Below the pieces are notes generated by a model that saw nothing but the letters and a program-made list of their open reading frames with translations, was not told the origin of the DNA and searched no databases. 54,053 bases of DNA from Cupriavidus basilensis (GTDB lineage: Bacteria > Pseudomonadota > Gammaproteobacteria > Burkholderiales > Burkholderiaceae), in contig NZ_JARJLM010000315.1 in the NCBI RefSeq assembly GCF_029335485.1, positions 1-54,053 on the forward strand, read 5' to 3'. Within the stretch, counting starts at the first letter, position 1. The number at the start of each line of letters is the position of its first letter. Shown piece after piece: positions 44,871 through 52,800 of this stretch. The translations under genes were made by a program, and so were the position numbers.

Positions 44871-46067
44871 ATGCAACTGACCTACAGTGCCGCGGAACAG
44901 GCGTTCCGCGAGGAAGTACGCGCCTTCATTCGTGCAACGCTTCCCGAAGACATTCGACGGAAAGCCCTCCAAAACCGACCGCTCGGGAAAAGTGAAATCG
45001 TTCGCTGGACGAAGCGCCTTGCCGAGCAAGGATGGAGTGCACCGAACTGGCCGGTGGAGCACGGAGGCACCGGATGGACTCCCGTCCAGAGCTACATTTT
45101 TACGGAAGAGGCCGCCTTGGCCGGGGCACCAGAGCCGATTGCCTTCGGCGTTCGCATGGTAGCGCCCGTATTGCTTGCGTTCGGCACCGACGAACAGAAG
45201 GCCCGCTATCTGCCGCGCATCCTCAGCGGCGACGACTGGTGGTGCCAAGGCTACTCCGAGCCCGGCGCCGGTTCTGACCTTGCCAGCCTGTCTACCAGCG
45301 CCACGCGTGATGGTGATGAGTTCGTGGTCAACGGTCAAAAGATCTGGACTACCTACGCGCAGCACGCCGACATGATGTTCTGCCTGGTGAGAACCGATCC
45401 GCAGGCCAGGAAACAGCGCGGCATTTCGTTCCTGTTGATGGACATGAAATCGCCAGGCATCACTGTACGTCCGATCATCACGCTGGACGGCAAGCATGAG
45501 GTGAACGAGGTGTTTCTTGATTCGGTCCGCGTGCCGGCATCGAATCTTGTCGGCGGCCTGCATCAGGGCTGGGACTGCGCCAAATATCTGCTGCGCCATG
45601 AGCGCTTCAGCACAGGGATGATCGGTTATATCAGGCGCAATCTAAAGTTGCTGATCGATTCTGCCGCCTCACGCCCTGGGCCAAGCGGTCCTCTGAGCGA
45701 GGATATTTCATTCTGTGAAAAGGTGGCGCGGATTGGTATCGAGGTAGACGCGCTCGAGTACACGTTGCTGCGCGCGCTGTCTGAAGCGGACAGAGGTGGG
45801 GACGTCGGAACGAAGGCCTCCCTTTTCAAGATCCGTAGTTGCCAGCTTGCCCAGCAAGTGTCGGAGTTGCACCTGGATGCCCTGGGTGTCGATGCACTGG
45901 CTTACCCGGCCGAAGCGCGACAGATCGGATGGACCAGTGGCGGCCTGCTTCCCGACGATGCACCGCCACAAGTCGCCAACTATCTCAATCTGCGCAAGCT
46001 CACCATTTACGGCGGCTCCGAGGAAGTGCAGAAGAACATCCTCGCGAAGGCGGAACTCAATCTGTAG
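44871..46067 (+). CDS. Acyl-CoA dehydrogenase, large (alpha) subunit, PimC-like
   Basis: A 398-residue FAD acyl-CoA dehydrogenase. The N-terminus has AFREEVRAFI; the flavin/substrate strand is WWCQGYSEPGAGSDLASL (about residue 130) and the C-terminal motif is IYGGSEEVQKNILAKAELNL, carrying the acidic residues of the active-site region. Together with the next gene it resembles the PimC/PimD two-subunit pimeloyl-CoA dehydrogenases and the alpha2beta2 enzymes of ring/side-chain degradation. It desaturates an acyl-CoA at C2-C3 and passes electrons to ETF. The start at 44871 was chosen because the N-terminus begins MQLTYSAAEQAF, as usual. Confidence 0.92.
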   Translation: MQLTYSAAEQAFREEVRAFIRATLPEDIRRKALQNRPLGKSEIVRWTKRLAEQGWSAPNWPVEHGGTGWTPVQSYIFTEEAALAGAPEPIAFGVRMVAPVLLAFGTDEQKARYLPRILSGDDWWCQGYSEPGAGSDLASLSTSATRDGDEFVVNGQKIWTTYAQHADMMFCLVRTDPQARKQRGISFLLMDMKSPGITVRPIITLDGKHEVNEVFLDSVRVPASNLVGGLHQGWDCAKYLLRHERFSTGMIGYIRRNLKLLIDSAASRPGPSGPLSEDISFCEKVARIGIEVDALEYTLLRALSEADRGGDVGTKASLFKIRSCQLAQQVSELHLDALGVDALAYPAEARQIGWTSGGLLPDDAPPQVANYLNLRKLTIYGGSEEVQKNILAKAELNL

Positions 46068-46077
46068 GACGGCCCAC

Positions 46078-47208
46078 ATGGATTTCAATCTATCCGAAGA
46101 CCAGCGGCTTCTTGTCGACGCCGTTGCTCGCTATCTTGAGCGCGAGTACCGGTTTGAAGATCACCCGCAGCGTAGTCCCGAGCAGGGCCAACGCTGGCAA
46201 GGTTTGGCAGAACTAGGCTTGCTCGGCCTGCCTTTTGACGCGCGGTACGGCGGCGGCGGCGGTAGTGTCGTGGACTTGGCGCTTGTCATGCAGGAATTTG
46301 GCAAAGCGCTCGTCACTGAGCCCTATCTCGCCACGGTTGTGCTTGCGGGAGCTGTGCTCGAACGGGCTGGCAGCCCTGAACAAAAGGCGCAGTGGATTCC
46401 CCAACTGGCAGTCGGAAGCAAACGCATTGCTCTGGCGTTCGAAGAAGCGCAGACCGCCTCCGACCTGTCGCGAATCGAAATGACCTATCGTTCGGATGAG
46501 GATGGTTACGTCCTCCAGGGAAGGAAGAAAGGTGTCCTGGCGGGATTCGCCGACGTGCTGATTGTTCTGGCCCGAAAAGAGCGGGGTTCGACCGCGGAGG
46601 AAAACTACAAGCTGTTCCTTGTCCCCGTTGACGCCGTCGGCATAACCCATATTTCCTACCCAGCGATTGACGGGTCAGCGGTATCGGAGTACGGCCTGGA
46701 CGACGTCCACATACCGGCGACCGACGTGCTGGGCGATGGCAGCCTGACGCTCGCTCACGTCGCGTATGCACTTGATCTGGCACGCATTGCGCTCTGCGCA
46801 GAAGCGGTCGGAATCATGGAATCAGTCGTGCGAGACACAGCCGAGTATGCCCGCACGAGACGGCAGTTCGGCGTTGCCATCGGTAGCTTTCAAGCCCTTC
46901 AGCACAAGATGGTGGACATGCTTGTACATACCGAACAGGCGAAGTCTTCGCTGTGGCGAGCGTTGGCTTTTCTTTCCAATGACGCGCAGCGCACGTCGGA
47001 ATGCGCCGCCACAAAAGCGATGATCGGCATGAGCGCCCGCTTCGTCGGCCAGCAGGCGGTGCAGATCCATGGCGGGATGGGCATGTCCGAAGAGATGAAG
47101 ATCTCGCACTATTTCAAGCGGCTTACCGCCATCGAGCAAACGCTGGGCAACACAGCGGTACATTTGCGGCGCCTGGCCTATGGCATATCGCTAGCGGCGC
47201 GAAGCTGA
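46078..47208 (+). CDS. Acyl-CoA dehydrogenase, small (beta) subunit, PimD-like
   Basis: A 376-residue acyl-CoA dehydrogenase homologue starting MDFNLSEDQRLLVDAVARYL, 10 bp after the first. It keeps the fold: GLAELGLLGLPFDARYGGGG, RIALAFEEA, YARTRRQFGVAIGSFQALQH and IHGGMGMSEEMKISHYFKRL. The usual catalytic Glu segment at the C-terminus is replaced (AIEQTLGNTAVHLRR), as in beta subunits of heterotetrameric dehydrogenases. It therefore likely forms an alpha2beta2 enzyme with the preceding protein. The longer open frame upstream is a run-on through the first gene. Confidence 0.9.
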   Translation: MDFNLSEDQRLLVDAVARYLEREYRFEDHPQRSPEQGQRWQGLAELGLLGLPFDARYGGGGGSVVDLALVMQEFGKALVTEPYLATVVLAGAVLERAGSPEQKAQWIPQLAVGSKRIALAFEEAQTASDLSRIEMTYRSDEDGYVLQGRKKGVLAGFADVLIVLARKERGSTAEENYKLFLVPVDAVGITHISYPAIDGSAVSEYGLDDVHIPATDVLGDGSLTLAHVAYALDLARIALCAEAVGIMESVVRDTAEYARTRRQFGVAIGSFQALQHKMVDMLVHTEQAKSSLWRALAFLSNDAQRTSECAATKAMIGMSARFVGQQAVQIHGGMGMSEEMKISHYFKRLTAIEQTLGNTAVHLRRLAYGISLAARS

Positions 47209-47213
47209 GCTCT

Positions 47214-47249
47214 GAACCGACAGGTTCAACTGGTTCAACTGGTTCAAAA
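47214..47249 (+). repeat. 9-bp tandem repeat with GGTTC half-sites before the Bug gene
   Basis: GGTTCAACT occurs at 47223-47231 and 47232-47240, followed by GGTTCAAAA at 47241-47249; the first GGTTC is preceded by GAACC at 47214-47218 (GAACC-GACA-GGTTC). The half-sites GAACC/GGTTC also occur in the ligase-1 operator. It lies in the 66-bp gap before the Bug start codon at 47275, so it may be a regulator-binding array. Confidence 0.55.
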
Positions 47250-47274
47250 CATCAGAATACAAAAGGAGACTGCA

Positions 47275-48264
47275 GTGAAGAGACGTCAATTCTTGCATGT
47301 TGGCGCGATGGGGCTCGCGAGCGGAGCCCTCGGTAGCGTCTGTGGCGCAGCGCTTGCCCAGGCGGGCGATGCAAAGTATCCCGACCGGCCGATCCGCATT
47401 CTACTGGGCTTTCCGCCAGGCGGATCCACCGACGGCCCCATGCGAGTGCTGGCGGCCAATGCCTCAAAGACGCTGGGGCAGCCCATCGTCATCGAGAACA
47501 AGCCGGGTGCGGCAGGCGTTCTGCCTGCGCAGATGCTGCAGTCGGCCAAGCCGGACGGCTATACGATCGCGGTCATCCCCCAGGGCGTATTTCGCCTGCC
47601 ATACACCACCGATATCAACTGGAATCCCGCGGAACTCGCCTACATCATCGGTCTGACTGGCTACGTATTCGGCATCGTGGTACCGGCATCATCCCCGATC
47701 AAAACGATGGGCGAGTATATTGCCTACGCAAAAGCCCATCCTGGCGAGCTAACGTACAGCACGCCAGGCGCCCTGACGACCAACCATCTGACGATGGAGC
47801 AGATTTCGCGCGTCGCCAACGTGCGATTGAATCATGTGCCATATAAGGGCACGAGCGAGTCGCTTCAGGCACTTCTGGGCGGGCATGTCCAGTCCGCGGC
47901 CGAAACATCGGGATGGCAGCCATATGTCGAGAGTGGCAAGCTTCGGCTTCTGGCCGTCTGGGGAGAACATCGCATGCCGCGTTTCCCCAATGTGCCGACG
48001 CTGAAGGAGTCGGGCATCAATCTCGCCCAGTCTTCCCCTTGGGGACTTGCAGCGCCCAAAGGTACGCCGGCGGCAATCCTTTCGAAGCTGCATTCCGCCT
48101 TCAAGCAGGCGATGGAAGAGCCTAACTTCAAAGAGGTGCTGAAGCCATACGATATGGAGCCAATGTACATGAGCCCGGATCAGTATCGCCGCTACGCAAC
48201 GGCCGCGATGTCGCGCGAGAAGGTGATCCTCGACCTGATCCAGTACAAGAAGAACAGCGGCTGA
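47275..48264 (+). CDS. Bug-family (TctC-like) periplasmic solute receptor
   Basis: A 329-residue tripartite-tricarboxylate-transporter receptor. The N-terminus MKRRQFLHVGAMG carries an RRxFL twin-arginine-like signal with cleavage after AALAQ (about residue 29). The mature protein has the family signatures YPDRPIRILLGFPPGGSTD and IVIENKPGAAG, and the AVWGEHRMPRFPNVPTLKES segment. Bug receptors bind small carboxylates; no TctA/TctB is nearby, as is normal for the many orphan Bug proteins of Burkholderiales. The start codon is GTG at 47275, preceded by AAAGGAG. Given the operon it probably binds the acid that the CoA ligases activate. Confidence 0.93.
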   Translation: MKRRQFLHVGAMGLASGALGSVCGAALAQAGDAKYPDRPIRILLGFPPGGSTDGPMRVLAANASKTLGQPIVIENKPGAAGVLPAQMLQSAKPDGYTIAVIPQGVFRLPYTTDINWNPAELAYIIGLTGYVFGIVVPASSPIKTMGEYIAYAKAHPGELTYSTPGALTTNHLTMEQISRVANVRLNHVPYKGTSESLQALLGGHVQSAAETSGWQPYVESGKLRLLAVWGEHRMPRFPNVPTLKESGINLAQSSPWGLAAPKGTPAAILSKLHSAFKQAMEEPNFKEVLKPYDMEPMYMSPDQYRRYATAAMSREKVILDLIQYKKNSG

Positions 48265-48267
48265 GCG

Positions 48268-48302
48268 CCACCGCCGCCCTCCCTTGAGCGGCGGGTGGGT
48301 TT
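48268..48302 (+). terminator. Terminator after the Bug operon
   Basis: CCACCGCCGC at 48268 pairs with GCGGCGGGTGG ending at 48298 (one bulge), followed by GTTTCC. It lies 4 bp after the Bug stop, so it is a plausible intrinsic terminator of the SDR-ACAD-Bug operon. Confidence 0.5.
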
Positions 48303-48483
48303 CCTCAACGGCAAGAAATCGGGCGCCAGTCGACACAGCGAGGACGGCCTACCAGGAGGCCAGGCTGGGCAAAGTCAGGTGCGCACCGGCTACGCCTTCA
48401 TTGCCTCTGCTGGCACAGCCGAGATCGGCAGGCACGACAGAAAATCCGATAGTCGACCACCGACGTCGACAGCTGGGGCCGAC

Positions 48484-49035
48484 TCAGGAGGTCTGTCCAG
48501 AGGACAAGGGGCGAGCCTCCCCCTCTTCACCGAGTTGTCCAAGCAGCGTGGCCAGACCAAGCTCGAACGCTTCCGTCGACCCAGTTGCACGCCCGACCAC
48601 GAGGCAACCTTCCAGCACGACCAGCGCGGTCAAAGCAATCCCGCTGGCGCGTTCGGGCGCAAACCCGCGTTCCTCCAATGCCTGCGCAAGCTGCCGCCGC
48701 CAGCTCGCGAACGCCGCTGCGCAGGCGTTGGTGAGATCCGGTGAATGTGATCCACGCTCGAGCGTGACGATAGCGACGGGACACCCCGCTTCGTAGTTGT
48801 CTTCCGAGAGCCGTCGGGCGCTGTCGCGCAGCACTGCGGCGATCCCCTCGGCAGCCGTCGTCTGCCCCCGGAAAGAATGAGCGATCCAGGCAGCGCCCAG
48901 TTGCGCCGCTAAGCCGATGTGCAGCGCCAGGCCCAGCTTCGTCGTTGGGCCGCGCCGTCGTCCGGTCAATTCGTGTTCGGCGTGGCTGTATGTGAAGAAC
49001 GTCTGCAATTCGAAACTGCTGAGTTCACGCAGCAC
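48484..49035 (-). pseudogene. TetR-family fragment lacking the DNA-binding domain
   Basis: The frame gives 183 residues. From ~residue 50 it matches the LmrA/YxaF-type C-terminal domain of TetR regulators: YEAGCPVAIVTLERGSHSP, AFASWRRQLAQALEERGF and LVVLEGCLVVGRATGS are typical. The N-terminal helix-turn-helix (normally ~50 residues with a GxTxxxxY-HHF pattern) is missing: the first ~48 residues have no resemblance to one, and no other frame upstream to 49121 provides it. The start codon in the track is GTG and uncertain. It is therefore either a truncated regulator remnant or a protein without DNA binding. Confidence 0.6.
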
Positions 49036-49120
49036 CTCGCGACGCCATCTCGCAACTGGTTGTGGTTCAAATCATGCTTACGGTGCAAGTCAGCTCCATA
49101 CGCATGGTGATGCACCTATC

Positions 49121-49771
49121 TCAAGCCGCATGCCTGGTGGCAGAGGCCGCCGTCGCCTTGGTCCGCCACTTCTGCCGCAAGCGGCGCCGGGGCGTACTCA
49201 CGCCGCCGATCACCGGCTGCCTGGTCTGCTCGGCGCAGTAGTCCAGCGCCTGGCGCAGCAGCGTGTCCACGTGCCGCAGCGAGATGCCGTGGCGACTCGC
49301 GACTTCCTGGCGAGTCAACTCCTCCAGGCGCAGATTCATCAGCACGGCATGGTGGCGCCAGGGTAGGCCCGCCAGGGCGCGATCCACCGCCGCCAGGTCG
49401 GAGCGCGCTTCGGCAATGCGATCCGGGCTGGGCGAGTCGTCGGCGAAGTAGTCGAGTGCGGCGTCGCTCGCGTGCTGCCACGGGCGAAGGTGCCGCAGTT
49501 GGTCCGTGGCGAGGTTGCAGGCCACCCGGTAGATATAGGCTTCCGGGTTCTGGATCGCCGTTGACACGGCCGTGTCGCCTAGCCGCAGCCAGGCGTCGTG
49601 CAGGCTATCGCTGGCCTGTTCGGGGCAGCCCAGGTGGCGCCGCAACAGGCGATGCAGACTCTCGTAGTTGGTGACGAGGCACTCTCGCAGCCGCACGGGA
49701 TGAACGCTGTCATCGGACAGGGTATCGGCCACGTCAACGGCTTCGAGATGACCATAGGCACTCATGTTCAT
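49121..49771 (-). CDS. ECF-type RNA polymerase sigma factor (FecI-like)
   Basis: A 216-residue extracytoplasmic-function sigma factor. Region 2 covers ~residues 30-95: LHRLLRRHLGCPEQASDSLH and NPEAYIYRVACNLATDQLRH (region 2.4, -10 recognition). Region 4 is near 140-190: LPWRHHAVLMNLRLEELTRQ and the HTH EVASRHGISLRHVDTLLRQA. Start is at 49771, with AGAGGAA upstream; the next Met is 6 bp on. It starts 92 bp after the end of the haemagglutinin-like gene, same strand. The tail after region 4 is basic and Thr/Ala-rich. FecI-type sigmas usually act with an anti-sigma FecR; none is visible downstream on this strand. Confidence 0.9.
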   Translation of the reverse strand: MNMSAYGHLEAVDVADTLSDDSVHPVRLRECLVTNYESLHRLLRRHLGCPEQASDSLHDAWLRLGDTAVSTAIQNPEAYIYRVACNLATDQLRHLRPWQHASDAALDYFADDSPSPDRIAEARSDLAAVDRALAGLPWRHHAVLMNLRLEELTRQEVASRHGISLRHVDTLLRQALDYCAEQTRQPVIGGVSTPRRRLRQKWRTKATAASATRHAA

Positions 49772-49863
49772 TTCGGATTCCTCTTGGATTGAGGGCAAAG
49801 CGGCCCCCATCCTTTCCCCGCGCTTGCGGAGAGAAGGAAATAGACGCCGTCTGGCATGGCGAC

Positions 49864-52800
49864 CTACTGTGCCTGCAGCAGTTGGCGCCGTTGTTCGGCG
49901 CTCATGCGCGCCACGTACTTGGCGTCGAGCTCCTTGCCTACGCCGACAAGCTGCACCAGGCTCTCGGCGTCATAGGGGCGTCCTTTGGAGTGAAGCCCTG
50001 GCGAAGACGGCGATGGTGTCGTTTCACCGCCGTCCACCGGCTCGTTGCCGAAGCCCAGCACCCGCACCGAGAAGATCGAAGGCAGGCTCTGTCGTTGCGC
50101 CGCCCGATCGCGCGAGATCGCCTCCTGCGCGGCCGTCGCGGCCTGCGACGCCGCCGCGCTGGCATTGGTCAGCGCCCCGACGTTCACGCCCGCAACCACC
50201 GGCAGACCCGTCGACTTGCCCTGCACCTGCACGTTGGCCGCGTTCACCACCTGCAAGGCAGCCAGGTTGACGTTGCCCGACACCCGGATGCCCGCCTCGC
50301 CAGCGTCGATCGTGCCCAGCGGCGCGATCAGGTCGATGTCGCCGGGCGCGACTTCGGGAATCGGATTCAGCGTGGCGATGCCCGCGCCGGTGGCCGGCAC
50401 CTGCGACGACAGCTTGACGTTGCCCCACGCGTCGTACACGCGCTTGGGCGGCGTGTACACCACCGTGGTCTTGGCGCCTCGCCCGGCGTTGATGTCGCCT
50501 GCGGCCGACCAGCCCAGGATGCCGCCGCCGAAGGTGGTCATGATGCGCGACAGGCCCAGCAGGATGCTGCCTTGGCTGTACAACTGGATGTCGCCCGAGC
50601 CTTGCGTCACGAGACCCGACGAAGCCGGAGGCACCTGCCCTTCAACACCGATCACCTGCTTGCCGCCGGGCGTCAGCATCTGGATGCCACCGCCGAACAG
50701 CGTGCGCACGCCGGAGCCGCCGAGCATCGTGATGTCGCCGGAGCGGACGATCTCGTTGCCCTGGCCATCCTTCTCCGGGAACAGCGCGGCGATGGCGTTG
50801 CGCCCGCGCAGGTAGCTGCCGTAGCGGCGGCTGGCCGGGTCGTTGTATTCGCGCCCGCCCGCCTTGAGTTCAGCGAAGTAGACCCGGCGCAGGAAGATGT
50901 TTTGCTGCTCGGGCGCCAGCGCGTTGAAGTACGCCAGCGCCTCGGCTGGCGTGCCGACAAAGCCGTAGCGATCCTTCAGCCAGCCCGCCAACTCGGCCTG
51001 GTAGGTCTGGGCGACCTTGCCCGAGCCGTCCAACGGGGTGCCCGCTGGCAGCAGGTTGGACGGGTCCAGGTAGTGCTTGAGCGCCTCATAATCGGGGCCG
51101 TTAGCGCCGACGCCGGCCAAGGTCACGATCGACGCGCCCGGCCGCTCGTCGCCCGACGCGAGCGGACCGATGCTGGTGATATTGCCCTTGTCGCCCTGGT
51201 ACAGGTTGCGGCCTGCGCTCACTTCCAGCGTGCCAGGGCCAGCGATCTGGACGTTGGTGAAATACATGTCGCGGCCGGCCTGAATGATCGACACGTCCGT
51301 ATCGTTGGTGTTGAGGATCAGGCTGGGCTCAACCGTCGTCGAGTTGCTGCTTCTCCCGAGCCGCCCGAAGTTGACGATGTCGCGACCGGCGCGGATGTTG
51401 GCGGCCTTCGCCGCGAAATACACATTGGTGATCGGTCCCTGGTAAACAGGCTGGTAGGCAAGGATCTGGCCCAGCGCCACATTCACCAGATCGCCGTCGA
51501 CAGCATGGATACGGATGGGATTGGCATCGCCCTCGTGCAGCCGGGCCGGATCGGGGAACAGGGCCGGGTCGGCGTCGGCGCCGGAGACGATGAAGCGCGC
51601 CGGCATATAGCTGATCCCAGCGTTGTATCCCGCCGCCGCATAGATCGAATCCCGCGCGAGCAGTTCCAGATGCCCCTGCGGCGAGGGCGCGAGCCACAGC
51701 GCGACGCTCTCGTTCTGCGTCCCGGAATAGTAGATGCTGCCGTTGGCTGCGGTGGCCGAGAAGCGCGCGGGCAGGCCGTAGCCGCTGACGACGCGGTCTT
51801 CCGGCACAGTCTTCATCGAGGTGGTGTCCAGCGCGTTGTAGGGCACCAGGTTGCCGCCGGCCGAGAACAGCGCCAATGCGGTATCGGACCGCCAGGCGCC
51901 GCTCGCCTTGGCCTTGCCGACGCCGCCGAGCACGAGGTCCGCGCGCGTGCGCAGGCTGATGCCGCCATCGCCCGGGACCACGATGACACCGCCGAACGGC
52001 TGGCCCGGGCCGCCGAAACCGGCTGCCCGCGTGGGATCGGGCGCGCGCGGGTCGTTGAGTTCCTTCGTGCCGTAGCGCAGCGGCACCGAACCGATGGCGC
52101 CGGCATCGATGCGCAGGTCTCCGCGCAAGTTGGTGAACACGCCGTTGTCGGCGTCGTCCGGATACCCCGGCCCGCTGACCGTGTTGGGGTTCAGGCGCCC
52201 GCCGATACTCAGGCGCACGTCGCCGCCGCCTGCGGCGCCCACCACCAGGGCCGTGTTCTGGTACAGCGGGTAGAGGTCCTTGCGCGGCGCCAGGTTGCCC
52301 GCGTCGCCGCCGACGCGCAAGGTGACATTGCCGCCGCCCAGCGCGCCGAAGCCGGTGAAGCCGTCGTCATAGGAGGGCGTACCGCGGTTCACCCAATTGT
52401 CGGGCGAATTGCTGCTACCGCCATAGCTCCAGCCGGTGAGCGTGCCCTGGACATCGACGAACAGGCTGGCCGGCGCGGCATCGCCCCATCCGCGAGTGGA
52501 AATGTTGTATATCGAGCCTTGCGACAGGTTGCCGCCGGCCAGCAGGTCCAGGTCGCCCGTGCCGGTGCGGATGCTGCTGGCGATGGGCACCTGCTTCACA
52601 CCCGACCAATCCGCGACGCCGTAGCTGTGGTAGTCGCTCAGCAGGATGTTGCCCGCGCCGCCCAGGGCGCTGCGGGCCTGCAATGCCCTGGCATTGGCTG
52701 CGGCGAGGTCGGCACCGGCGGCCAGGCGGATCGACGCGGACAGCGAACCGGGTGCCAGTTGCGGAATAGTCGGTGCCGTCGCGGGAACAGCTTGCGTACC

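Noticed and set aside
47214-47249. Repeat array as a CRISPR
   Set aside because: The units are 9 bp, directly tandem without spacers, and no cas genes are present.
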